From NCBI GenBank assembly GCA_022821065.1, contig JAJEEK010000027.1:1-64000 (forward strand): 64,000 bases of DNA, given 5' to 3'. Below are positions 9,420 to 17,932 of this stretch, piece after piece. Both the position numbers and the translations under genes were made by a program. Origin of the DNA: Candidatus Poribacteria bacterium (GTDB lineage: Bacteria; Poribacteria; WGA-4E; WGA-3G). The stretch's first letter is position 1, and each line of letters opens with the position of its first letter. The notes under the pieces were generated by a model that saw only the letters and a list, made by a program, of their open reading frames with translations, ran no database searches and had not been told where the DNA came from.

Positions 9420-9721
9420 CGCTTTGCTCTGTACGTAGGATTTACGCTTCTTTCGCAGACAAGGTGTAATGAAGTTTAGGGATTTAATTCTATAATGCAC
9501 CAGATGCGAAGTGCATCGTGCTACAAAATAGCAGCGTGCGTAAGTCCTAACGATGTTTCTTGTGCTCGTGATTCCTGTGGATTCTGTTAAACTTTTCACA
9601 TCAATTAGAGTCTAAAATCAAAAGATTTAGGGCGGATTGCGAAACCCGTCCTCAAACCTAACGAAACACTTAGATGATGGGGACTCCGCTGACGAAAAGC
9701 GCAGCGGGGTATTGAAGAGAT
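9420..9721. other. Intergenic region, no gene recognised
   Basis: 302 bp. Only a short imperfect stem (GATGC/GCATC, about 9503-9517) is visible. GAAGAGA just before the ATG at 9722 is the Shine-Dalgarno of the PhyH gene. Confidence 0.5.
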
Positions 9722-10495
9722 ATGCTCACACGTAAACAGAAGTTAGATTTTTGTGAAAACGGCTATGTCGTGGTCCCTGGTGTTGTGCCGAGACTGATGG
9801 TAGATGCCGCACGGAAAGCGATTAATCACTCTATCGGTGCAGTCGGAATGCACGAGGGTGATTTGGAAAAGTTTCGGGCGCAATCGTATTGCAACGAGGT
9901 ACGTAATAAACCTGAGATCGTGAATCTGTTTAGCAAAACACCGGTTCAGCAAATTGCGGAGTCGTTGATGGGTGAAGGGAATGTTCAGGTTCCCGGGTCT
10001 GCACAGATAGCACTTCGATTTCCTGGTCCGTTGCACGCTGATCCGAACGAACCGCGTGGACACCTTGATGGATTAGGCAGTGGTACGAATGGCATGGCAA
10101 AAGGTGTGTATCGACGTGGGTTCACCGCGCTTGCTGTTATCTATCTTGCGGATGTACCAGAACCGTACAGCGGAAACTTCACGGTCTGGCCGAAATCACA
10201 TAGTTTCTTTGCGGATTACTTCAAAAAAGAAGGGCATGAGGTATTGGCAAACGGTATGCCGCGCCCTGAGTTACCTGAAGGACCACACCAGATCGTCGGT
10301 AAAGCTGGGGATGTCGTGCTGACGCATCACCAGATCGTCCACTCTGCGGCACCGAACGCTGCGGCTGATGTCCGATACGCCGCAATTTTCCGTTTACGCC
10401 ACGTAGACTGCGCAGATAATGGCTACGATGCCTATACGGATATATGGAAAGAGTGGCCCGGCATTCAAGAGGTAATTGAACCGACAGAAGCTTAA
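9722..10495 (+). CDS. Phytanoyl-CoA dioxygenase (PhyH) family protein
   Basis: 257 residues, Fe(II)/2-oxoglutarate oxygenase fold. The facial triad is visible: H114 and D116 (GHLDG) and distal H207 (VHSAAPN), with R218 as the likely 2-oxoglutarate-binding Arg. Family members hydroxylate small molecules or fatty acyl chains; the substrate cannot be read from sequence. It stands alone, with no same-strand neighbour in an operon. Three more PhyH genes follow within 9 kb, an expansion typical of Poribacteria. Confidence 0.85.
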   Translation: MLTRKQKLDFCENGYVVVPGVVPRLMVDAARKAINHSIGAVGMHEGDLEKFRAQSYCNEVRNKPEIVNLFSKTPVQQIAESLMGEGNVQVPGSAQIALRFPGPLHADPNEPRGHLDGLGSGTNGMAKGVYRRGFTALAVIYLADVPEPYSGNFTVWPKSHSFFADYFKKEGHEVLANGMPRPELPEGPHQIVGKAGDVVLTHHQIVHSAAPNAAADVRYAAIFRLRHVDCADNGYDAYTDIWKEWPGIQEVIEPTEA

Positions 10496-10501
10496 TTTAA
10501 A

Positions 10502-10537
10502 CAAAAAAGACGGGTGTGCACGCTGGTGCCACCCGTC
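10502..10537 (-). terminator. Rho-independent terminator of the LamG gene
   Basis: GACGGGTG (10509-10516) pairs with CACCCGTC (10530-10537). Read on the minus strand the stem is followed by TTTTTT, just beyond the stop of the LamG gene at 10548. Confidence 0.75.
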
Positions 10538-10547
10538 AATTTCCAGT

Positions 10548-11378
10548 TTACTTAGACGCCTTAAGGCTTCCCCAAGTGGTACTTAGTTTTCCGTTTGGGT
10601 CAACCGCAGTAGAGTCAGCAAAAGGGTCCATAGGGCCACTGGCAAGATGTTCAATTTCTGTGTCAGAGAGTGCGCGATGGAACATCAAGTACTCATCCAT
10701 TAGTCCGTTAAAAGCCCAGGTGGGTCCGACATTTGCATTGAAATCAGTAGCCTCTGAACCAATCCCAATAAACCCATATCGAGCGGCACCTGCGCCGATC
10801 ATTTCGGTGGTTGATTCTATACTTGCATCTAACTGTCCATCAACATAGATCCGTTTCTCTTTACCATCGAAGACCGCGACGATATGATGCCACTCGTCAT
10901 CGGCGACATCCGTAGCACCGAACCAATCGTGTATTGGGCAACAGTGGTCAAAAGCGACGAAAGTTGTGCCGTTGTTGCCACCGACATCATCGCCTACGGC
11001 AAATCGGAAGAATTCACTCCGATCCCATGAGGAAATCATGCCCCTCACTCCCGTTTTTACCCATGCGGCGAGAGTCAATGCTGGAAAAGGCTCAACATAT
11101 TGGAGTTGGCGCACTGAAATATATTCAGCTGCATTTCCTGGAAACTCCATACATTCTCCAACAATACCATCCACTATATTTAGATTACTACCGTGTAAGA
11201 AACCGTCATTTCCGTTACCAGACACATCAATAATATCCTCGGTCTGAAGTGTGTCTTGATTAAAACTATAGTAGATGACTAAGTCATCTTTGCTGACCGA
11301 TTGCGCGGTGACTGCCACAATTGGTACTAACAGCATCAGACTTAAAACCGATAATCCGAACATAAGATTAGCTTTCAT
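10548..11378 (-). CDS. LamG-like (concanavalin A-like) domain exported protein (copy 1)
   Basis: 276 residues. The start at 11378 has AAGGAG 8 nt upstream and gives a clean signal peptide (about 1-25, ending VTAQS); an upstream in-frame Met lacks a ribosome site. A LamG/jelly-roll domain fills the rest: LVIYYSFNQDTL, DVSGNGNDGFLHG, EWHHIVAVFDGKEKRIYVDG and GLMDEYLMFHRALSDTEIEHLA, the classic closing motif. It probably binds polysaccharide at the cell surface. It is a close paralogue of the next gene and has its own terminator. Confidence 0.85.
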   Translation of the reverse strand: MKANLMFGLSVLSLMLLVPIVAVTAQSVSKDDLVIYYSFNQDTLQTEDIIDVSGNGNDGFLHGSNLNIVDGIVGECMEFPGNAAEYISVRQLQYVEPFPALTLAAWVKTGVRGMISSWDRSEFFRFAVGDDVGGNNGTTFVAFDHCCPIHDWFGATDVADDEWHHIVAVFDGKEKRIYVDGQLDASIESTTEMIGAGAARYGFIGIGSEATDFNANVGPTWAFNGLMDEYLMFHRALSDTEIEHLASGPMDPFADSTAVDPNGKLSTTWGSLKASK

Positions 11379-11490
11379 TGAAAATCTCCTTCTATAGTGA
11401 GCACGTCTTGGATGTGAGTTATTCTGAATCGTCAGTTTTGAAAACTTGCCAGATTCCTTCATTTTAAAAAATTTCTAAAAAAAGCAAGAA

Positions 11491-12309
11491 TTACGGCGTA
11501 TCCTTAATATATCCCCACGTCGTGGTAAGCTTATCTGTAGGTTCAATAGCAAGTGGATTAGCAGGGCCTGCGGCGAGTCTCTCAATTTCCTTCTCAGACA
11601 ATGCTCTATGAAAGAGCATAAACTCATCCATCAGCCCGTTAAAAGCCCAATTAGGTCCCACTGCTGCGTTAAATGCTGCGGCTTCTGAACCGATCCCGAT
11701 AAACCCGAATCGATCGGCACCTGCACCGATGACTTTTGTCGTTGAGGCGACTTTCGCATCTAATTTACCATCAACATAGATCCGCTTCTCGTCGCCATCG
11801 AACCATGCGACGAGGTGATGCCACTCATCATCGGCGACATCTGCTTTACCGAACCAATCGTGTATCGGACAACAGTGGTCAAACGCTACAAAAGTTGTGC
11901 CGTTGTTGCCACCGACATCATCGCCAACAGCAAAACGGAAGAATTCGCTCCTGTCCCATGAGGCAATCATCCCCCTTACGTCCGTTTTTACCCAAGCGAC
12001 AAGGGTAATCTCCTCAATCGGACCGTCATACATGTGTTCCCGCACGGAAATATATTCTGCGGCACTGCCCGGGAACTCCATACACTCTTTAACTTTACCG
12101 TCTACGATTTCCAAATTTCCACCCTTTAGGAAGCCATCGTTCCCGTTGCCAGAGACATCTAAAACATCATCGCCTTTCAGTGTATCTTCATTAAAACTGT
12201 AGTAGATGATAAGTTCATCAGCACTGATCCCCTGCGCGTGGCTCGCTACCACGACACCGGTCAGCATCAAGCTTAAAACCAGAAGCCTGAAAATCAAATT
12301 GGTTTTCAT
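11491..12309 (-). CDS. LamG-like (concanavalin A-like) domain exported protein (copy 2)
   Basis: 272 residues. The start at 12309 is set by GGAGG upstream and by the signal peptide that follows (ending SHAQG). Same LamG domain as the 10548 gene: IYYSFNEDTLKGDDVLDVSG, EWHHLVAWFDGDEKRIYVDG and GLMDEFMLFHRALSEKEIERLA. The two proteins are nearly collinear, so this is a tandem duplication; about 110 bp separate them on the same strand, so co-transcription is possible. Confidence 0.85.
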   Translation of the reverse strand: MKTNLIFRLLVLSLMLTGVVVASHAQGISADELIIYYSFNEDTLKGDDVLDVSGNGNDGFLKGGNLEIVDGKVKECMEFPGSAAEYISVREHMYDGPIEEITLVAWVKTDVRGMIASWDRSEFFRFAVGDDVGGNNGTTFVAFDHCCPIHDWFGKADVADDEWHHLVAWFDGDEKRIYVDGKLDAKVASTTKVIGAGADRFGFIGIGSEAAAFNAAVGPNWAFNGLMDEFMLFHRALSEKEIERLAAGPANPLAIEPTDKLTTTWGYIKDTP

Positions 12310-12748
12310 TAGGAATTCCTCCGAACTTTTTTTCAATAGGTTTGAGAAAATAAACGAGAGCAGCATTGGAACGTCTACTTGGGAGTTACCAAGTTATCGT
12401 TCCAATGGTCCAAGTTGCTTCTTAAGAGATATAGGCACTTGGCAGCTTGCTTGGCAATCCATGGGACTCCTTTTTGGTGTTTCTATCCTATCACAGACCA
12501 AAACACTGAGATGGAGTTTCTCATGGATTTAACTAAGGAATTAGCATTGAAATGCAGGACACAATCTGTGATTACAATATGGTATAAGAATTGTTAAAAA
12601 AAAGCAATAACTATTTTCCGTTTTTTGAACCTATCATCAAAATCTTTAGACACAATTTTCGACGTTAATGGAAACTTCGGCTTTCGGTTTGTAATCTCGT
12701 TATCAAGCGGTCCGTTGGGGGCAGCTTAAAGCCGATTGGTAGGTACCA
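12310..12748. other. Intergenic region with long hairpin
   Basis: 439 bp with no convincing gene. It holds the strong stem-loop at 12364-12407; the rest is AT-rich and without recognisable features. Confidence 0.5.
12364..12407. repeat. Long stem-loop with two nested perfect arms
   Basis: CATTGGAACG (12364-12373) pairs with CGTTCCAATG (12398-12407). Inside, ACTTGG (12377-12382) pairs with CCAAGT (12389-12394), leaving a symmetric 3x3 internal loop and a 6-nt loop. No T-run adjoins, so it is more like a mobile-repeat or RNA hairpin than a terminator. Confidence 0.6.
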
Positions 12749-13585
12749 TCACGAATATCCGCCGACACCTAACAGCATCCGTTCTTCTATATCTGCCTCT
12801 TTAAGGAAATCGTGCGTTAACCCATCTTCCGGCTGCGGACCGCCGTGTGGCGATTTCCGTAACCACGTCGGCGTATAACTTAAAATCAACATGCGTCGTT
12901 TGGCTTTTAGCGTCGGCAGACCCCGATGCCAGAGGTTACCGTGGATAAGCACGGCACCACCGGCTTTCACCCGTAACTCAGTTTCACCTTCTACAGGTCC
13001 ATGTGTATGCGGTGTTGCCTGGTCTAACCAGTTATGTGACCCGGGGACAACAGCAACTGCACCGGTATCTTCGTTCAGGTCGTCGAGATAGATGAGACAG
13101 TCCATGCAGTGCGGACGTGAAAACCACGGCGGTAAAGGTTTAGAAACCACGCGCAGGTGTTGGTGCCACGGTGTTTGATGTTCACGATCATCACCGGGAT
13201 AGGTAATACGAGCACTTAAGCCACGGAGCCGTACAAGCGGACCCATCATCGCACGCGCGATTGACAGCGTCGGTTGAAATTTCAAGAGTTCAAGAAAGAC
13301 TTCATCTTTGTCCATAAGATGACGAGGGATGAAACCCCAACCTTTTTTACCGGCAATGGCACTGTCCCGCTTTTTCCATTCTCGTTCTTCTAAGCGATCA
13401 AGCGCATCCCTCAACTTTTCGAGTGCCTCGCCTTGAAAGAGTTCTTCTCGAACGAGGTAACCTGTGTCGGCAAACGTTTCCAGCTCTTCAGGTGTCGCAT
13501 GCACTTCGATTTCCCAGAGTTGTCCTGTCTCTCCGTCTGGATTGTGCTGGTTCAGCACTTCGTACTGAAGTTTGTGTTGTCGCAT
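12749..13585 (-). CDS. PhyH family protein with HxH in place of HxD
   Basis: 278 residues. The start at 13585 is chosen because GAGGTG lies just upstream and it falls 17 nt after the SDR stop; an earlier in-frame Met would overlap the SDR gene. The PhyH fold is recognisable from YLDDLNEDTGAVAVVPGSHN and distal H220 (NLWHRGLP) with R230/R231. The metal motif reads WHQHLRV: H141 is followed by H143 where the family has Asp. The codon is CAC, clearly His. The residue could still bind metal or the site may be altered. Third gene of the operon PhyH-SDR-PhyH (15166 to 12749). Confidence 0.8.
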   Translation of the reverse strand: MRQHKLQYEVLNQHNPDGETGQLWEIEVHATPEELETFADTGYLVREELFQGEALEKLRDALDRLEEREWKKRDSAIAGKKGWGFIPRHLMDKDEVFLELLKFQPTLSIARAMMGPLVRLRGLSARITYPGDDREHQTPWHQHLRVVSKPLPPWFSRPHCMDCLIYLDDLNEDTGAVAVVPGSHNWLDQATPHTHGPVEGETELRVKAGGAVLIHGNLWHRGLPTLKAKRRMLILSYTPTWLRKSPHGGPQPEDGLTHDFLKEADIEERMLLGVGGYS

Positions 13586-13602
13586 ATTCACCTCAACTCG
13601 TT

Positions 13603-14361
13603 TTAGATAGCAGGCATCACATTCCCACCACATACCGGAATATACACGCCTGTGATATAACTTGCAAGGTCCGAGGCGAGGAAGAGCACCGTATTGGCGA
13701 TCTCTTGAGCAGTACCTCGACGCTGCATCGGCACCTTACTCCAATAATGCTCATCTGATGGACTGTCAGCACTTTTTTCGCTGATAGTCCACCCCGGCGC
13801 AACTTGGTTGACAGTAACCCCGTGTTCACCGACCTCTTTGGCGAGGACCCGCAAGACACCGTCCATACCTCGTTTCCCAGATGTATAGGCACTCTGTCCA
13901 GCGAAATTTTGCATCGAGCATTCCGTATTAATACCGATGACGCGCCCCCAACCCGCTTCAACCATCACAGGAACAAACGCTTGCGCCATATACACGTTGT
14001 GCAAGACGCAAGATTGGAATTGACTTTCATAGTCTTCAGGCGGCTGCGCTAAAACGGAGGTCCAACTATACTGAATGACAGCGTTGTTAACAATGATATT
14101 CGCTGCACCGAGTCTCTCGGAGACGACATCACGCATCGTGTTTATTGAGTCTTGGTTGGTGACATCTGCTTGTACAGTGATCGCTCGGACACCTTTCGCT
14201 GTGATTTCATCCTGAAGATGTTGTGCACTCTCTGCGTCTCGGTAGTAGCAAATTGCGATGTCTGCTCCAGCTTCCGCTAAGGTCCTGACCATGACACGTC
14301 CGAGGGCCCCGGAACCACCTGTAATTACCGCTATTTTCTTGTGCAAGTCAATGGGAATCAT
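13603..14361 (-). CDS. Short-chain dehydrogenase/reductase (SDR)
   Basis: 252 residues, the usual classical SDR length. NAD(P) motif TGGSGALG near residue 15, NNA near 91, catalytic Ser in INTECSMQ and YTSGK for the YxxxK pair. The C-terminus ends GVYIPVCGGNVM, like the GG...V tail of FabG-type enzymes. SD AGAGG precedes the ATG; spacing to both flanking PhyH genes is 16-17 bp. Probably oxidises or reduces an alcohol/ketone made or used by the flanking oxygenases. Confidence 0.9.
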   Translation of the reverse strand: MIPIDLHKKIAVITGGSGALGRVMVRTLAEAGADIAICYYRDAESAQHLQDEITAKGVRAITVQADVTNQDSINTMRDVVSERLGAANIIVNNAVIQYSWTSVLAQPPEDYESQFQSCVLHNVYMAQAFVPVMVEAGWGRVIGINTECSMQNFAGQSAYTSGKRGMDGVLRVLAKEVGEHGVTVNQVAPGWTISEKSADSPSDEHYWSKVPMQRRGTAQEIANTVLFLASDLASYITGVYIPVCGGNVMPAI

Positions 14362-14377
14362 GTTAACCTCTCTGTTC

Positions 14378-15166
14378 CTATCTCGTTAGGAAATCGCCGG
14401 GGATACGAGACATCGGGTAGTTGCCGTTTTCATCGCGATTGGCGACGACTTCCGGGATTTCGCGGTCCCAATAGTCGGGCACAGTATTAGGACGGTTATG
14501 CCATGCCAAAATTAGTGTGCGCCGAACATCCGTCAGGTTATTGTGCGCAGCGTGTAGAAGTCGAGCATCTGCCATAACCAACGAACCCGCTTTTGCACAG
14601 ATATCTACCTGATCGGGATGATCACTGAACATGATAGGGTGATCCTTATCAATAAACCGGGCGCCTTGTTCATGTGCAGGCACCAATATGTCGTGTAAAT
14701 CAATGCGCTTCCGATGTGTGCCTGGAATAACCTTTAAACAGCCATTTTCGCGAGTCGTATCGGTGAGATAATAGTTAAGAAAAATCGTTTGAGGCCACGG
14801 CGCGCAGCTCAGCGGATCGTTCCAGCGCATCCAATCTTGATGCCAATAGAGCGGCGGTCCCCCGGCTTCCTTCGTCAGAATAATGATCCCACCAGAGGCT
14901 TGAAAATCTCCGAATCCAAGTTGTTCGAGTGCCTCGCGTGAGGGCTGCCATTCCAGCAGTCTTTTGATATATGGATTATCATTACCGTGGACGTTGACAT
15001 GCTGACCTTGATAGATGAGATCTTCAGGTTCCACATGTCCTGCGATAAGCCGTTCCGATTCGTCTCGGAGTTCCTGCAAGAACTCGTCGGTTAAAACATC
15101 GTCAACCACGCAGAACCCGTCTTCAATCATCTGTTCCCGTTTTTGTAACGCGACTTCAGGTGTCAT
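14378..15166 (-). CDS. Phytanoyl-CoA dioxygenase (PhyH) family protein
   Basis: 262 residues with AAAGGAG before the ATG. Triad H109-x-D111 (YWHQDWMRW) and distal H205 (LLHAAHNN), with R215/R216 for 2-oxoglutarate. First gene of the minus-strand operon with the SDR and the HxH PhyH protein. PGTHRKR and the NYYLTDTTRENGCL block are typical of the bacterial family. Substrate unknown. Confidence 0.9.
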   Translation of the reverse strand: MTPEVALQKREQMIEDGFCVVDDVLTDEFLQELRDESERLIAGHVEPEDLIYQGQHVNVHGNDNPYIKRLLEWQPSREALEQLGFGDFQASGGIIILTKEAGGPPLYWHQDWMRWNDPLSCAPWPQTIFLNYYLTDTTRENGCLKVIPGTHRKRIDLHDILVPAHEQGARFIDKDHPIMFSDHPDQVDICAKAGSLVMADARLLHAAHNNLTDVRRTLILAWHNRPNTVPDYWDREIPEVVANRDENGNYPMSRIPGDFLTR

Positions 15167-15550
15167 CGCTTACTCCTTTGTCTATCAATGCTGTTCTGAA
15201 ACTGATGCCAGTAGAATGTAGCTATTGTATACGAATTCGCAAGCGAAAACAACAATTTTTTCATTCCTTTATTTTTCTTGAAAGTTTATGATAAATACAC
15301 TATAATGAGGGTTATCAGTTTTCAATCATGGTGTTTACTACGTCCAACTAATTTATACTAAAGTAACCCAAGTTGCCACTTTGTAGCATAGGCTGTTAGC
15401 CTGTGCCTCTTCGTGCTAAAAATGGCAGGAAACACACCAAATTTTTCGCAAAAATGACCGCTTTTCACTGAAAAACGGTGTTCGTGTGTCTAAAATCACA
15501 TAGGTAGCAAGTTGGGTTAAAGTAGGAGATTTCAACAGGAGAAAATAAAA
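15167..15550. other. Intergenic region with MITE-like element
   Basis: 384 bp between divergent genes. It contains AT-rich DNA, an inverted GTTATCAGTTTTC copy of the dispersed AACTGAAAAC repeat (15311-15323) and the 156-bp element at 15364-15519. Confidence 0.5.
15364..15519. mobile_element. MITE-like 156-bp element with terminal inverted repeats
   Basis: TAACCCAAGTTGCCAC (15364-15379) is matched, in reverse complement, by GTAGCAAGTTGGGTTA (15504-15519) with two mismatches. The interior has no coding capacity and carries a small AGGCT/AGCCT hairpin. A non-autonomous transposon derivative or structured repeat is likely; no target-site duplication is obvious. Confidence 0.45.
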
Positions 15551-17080
15551 ATGAATAAACTCTACTTCGGCGATAACCTTGAAATCCTACGTGAGATGGA
15601 CGACGAACAAGTAAACCTCATCTGCACCGATCCACCTTTCAATAGTGGGCGGGATTATAACACTTTCATTGATGACTCCGTTGCTGAAAAAAAGGCGTTC
15701 ACTGATACATGGACATGGGATACTGTCTCACAAGATACCCGTGCTGATATTGAGCATCGCGCTTATACCGATGATACTTACAAAGCACTTAACAATTGTC
15801 TTAAAGGTTATGACTCGGTACTACAAAATCCTATATCTGGCAGACGGAGTGAAATGCGAGCGTATCTAACATTTATGGGACCTCGCCTTGCGGAAATGTA
15901 CCGAGTTCTCGCCAAAAATGGAAGTATATATTTACATTGTGACCCTACTGCGAGTCATTACCTTAAGGGTGTTATGGATGCTATTTTTGGTGAGGATAAT
16001 TTTAGACGAGAAATCATCTGGAATTTAAATACAGCCTCTGGCTATAAAAGCCAAGTAAACAGTTTCATACGAGGGCATGATGTCATCCTTTATTACACGA
16101 AAAGCACGGATGCTTTTGTGTTCAACAAAATTTTTCAACCACATAAACCTGAATATATTAGACGATTCAGAAAAGTGGATGAACAGGGGCGGCATTATCG
16201 GGATGATAGACCGGGCAAGGCTCGCCAATATCTTGATCAGACAAAGGGGGTTGCACTAACAGATGTCTGGTCAGATATAATGTCTTTTCAGCAAAACTCA
16301 ACTTCCGTAGAACGTCTCGGATATCCTACACAAAAACCCCGTGTCCTTTACGAGCGTATGGTAAAAGCCTCCAGCAACGAAGGAGATATCGTTCTGGATC
16401 CGTTCTGTGGCTGCGGCACAACAATTGATGCTGCACATACACTACATCGACAGTGGATTGGCATAGATATAACTATCCTCGCCTTAGACCCAATGCGGCA
16501 ACGCCTAAAAGACCGACACGGATTAGAACCCTCAAAGGATTACAAAATCGAAGGCTATCCAACGACCATGCAAGAGGTTGCCGAATTTTTGAGAGAGGGT
16601 GATAAACGTAAATATCATGATTTCTCAAATTGGGCAGTGACACGACTTGGATTGAAGCCTACCAGAGATGCCAACGATGGAGGTCTTGATGGTGTCGGAT
16701 ATGTCACATTGTGGAATCCACAGGAAATGAAAGAAACAAATGCGCGCATTCTCGCTGAGGTCAAAACTGGCAAACCGACCATCACCCAAGTCCGTGCTTT
16801 TTGTCATGTGATGGATCAGAACGATGCAGACATTGGTATTTTCATCACGCTTGAATCTATCAGTGCCAGTATGCGACAAGAGGCTGAAAATATGGGCAGT
16901 TTTATACATAACGGTCAACATTACCCGCGACTCCAATTTTGGCAGATAGATGATACATACTTTGAGAACCCTGATTCCATTAATACACAGGTGCGATTGC
17001 CAAGTGAATGGAGAATCCGTCCAAGCCAGAAATCCGAACGGCACTTCGCTGGACAACAAGCAGAACTTATAATCAGATAA
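15551..17080 (+). CDS. DNA methyltransferase fused to a PD-(D/E)xK nuclease domain
   Basis: 509 residues, GGAGA before the ATG. N-terminal N4/N6 amino-methylase: DPPF at 27-30 (motif IV) precedes FCGCGT at 285-290 (motif I), the beta-class order, with YPTQKP at 259-264. After about residue 350 comes a separate domain with D380 (GGLDG), E403-V-K405 (AEVKTG) and Q413, the PD-(D/E)xK pattern of Mrr-like nucleases. The single chain may both modify and cut, as in type IIG/IIL enzymes; no separate target-recognition domain is obvious. Next gene 60 bp downstream. Confidence 0.8.
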   Translation: MNKLYFGDNLEILREMDDEQVNLICTDPPFNSGRDYNTFIDDSVAEKKAFTDTWTWDTVSQDTRADIEHRAYTDDTYKALNNCLKGYDSVLQNPISGRRSEMRAYLTFMGPRLAEMYRVLAKNGSIYLHCDPTASHYLKGVMDAIFGEDNFRREIIWNLNTASGYKSQVNSFIRGHDVILYYTKSTDAFVFNKIFQPHKPEYIRRFRKVDEQGRHYRDDRPGKARQYLDQTKGVALTDVWSDIMSFQQNSTSVERLGYPTQKPRVLYERMVKASSNEGDIVLDPFCGCGTTIDAAHTLHRQWIGIDITILALDPMRQRLKDRHGLEPSKDYKIEGYPTTMQEVAEFLREGDKRKYHDFSNWAVTRLGLKPTRDANDGGLDGVGYVTLWNPQEMKETNARILAEVKTGKPTITQVRAFCHVMDQNDADIGIFITLESISASMRQEAENMGSFIHNGQHYPRLQFWQIDDTYFENPDSINTQVRLPSEWRIRPSQKSERHFAGQQAELIIR

Positions 17081-17140
17081 GTTGAGTTTAGATTAATCTT
17101 CCTTGTGTTTTGATACTTGCCTGAAATGGGAGGCAAATAG

Positions 17141-17917
17141 ATGATTACCCGCGAAGACATCCAAGCAACCTGTGACGATATTGTCCGCGAATTTTCGCCA
17201 CTGCAAGTTATTCTCTTTGGTTCGTATGCTTATGGCACGCCGACAGAAGACTCAGATGTTGATTTGCTCGTTGTTATGGACATTCCCGAATCGGAGGCGC
17301 GCCGTCACGCCGTCGAAATACGAGAACGTATTCCGGCGCGTTTCCCTATGGACTTATTTGTACGGTCGCAGGAAGATATGGCTTACCGCATCTCTTACAA
17401 TGATTGGTTTCTCCGAGAAATCACAGAGAGAGGGAAAGTACTTTATGGGGACGTTGGTGTCTACAAGAAATTTGTGCCAAAGGAGAAACACATTATGAGT
17501 CCGCTGACCCGCGAATGGTTAGAAAAAGCAGAAGAGGATTACACTACGATGGAGTGGCTACAGCAAGCTCCAACGCCAAACTACAATTTCATCTGCTTTC
17601 TTAGCCAGCAGTGTGTCGAAAAGTATCTAAAAGCATGGCTCCAAGCGGAGAACATTCCATTTACAAGAACTCACGATCTCGGAACATTGCTGGACCTGAT
17701 TACACCGACTATCCCCGCTTGGCACATTTGGCGGCCCGACGTGTCCGAACTCTCTAAATATGCAGTAGACCCGCGTTATCCCGGGGGTTCAGCGACTGAT
17801 ACTGATGCGGAGCATGCAACGGCTGTCTGTGCTCAGGTAAGACAAGCGATTCGTGAAAATTTGAGAGCATCCGGTAAACTGAAAGAACTTAGTCGACTTG
17901 CCGCTAAAACGCGGTAA
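17141..17917 (+). CDS. Fused MNT nucleotidyltransferase-HEPN protein (copy 1)
   Basis: 258 residues after GGGAGG. Residues 1-100 are a minimal nucleotidyltransferase: G27-S28, D39-x-D41 and D71. Residues 119-245 are a HEPN domain (FLSQQCVEKYLKAWL, FTRTHDL, YAVDPRYPG) of the PF05168 type; I see no canonical RX4-6H motif. In most genomes these are two genes forming a toxin-antitoxin pair with the MNT antitoxin AMPylating the HEPN toxin. Here they are one chain. The linker retains AAGGAG (17480-17485) before an in-frame ATG at 17495 that could start a free HEPN product. Confidence 0.85.
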   Translation: MITREDIQATCDDIVREFSPLQVILFGSYAYGTPTEDSDVDLLVVMDIPESEARRHAVEIRERIPARFPMDLFVRSQEDMAYRISYNDWFLREITERGKVLYGDVGVYKKFVPKEKHIMSPLTREWLEKAEEDYTTMEWLQQAPTPNYNFICFLSQQCVEKYLKAWLQAENIPFTRTHDLGTLLDLITPTIPAWHIWRPDVSELSKYAVDPRYPGGSATDTDAEHATAVCAQVRQAIRENLRASGKLKELSRLAAKTR

Positions 17918-17932
17918 ATAGGAAACAAACAG

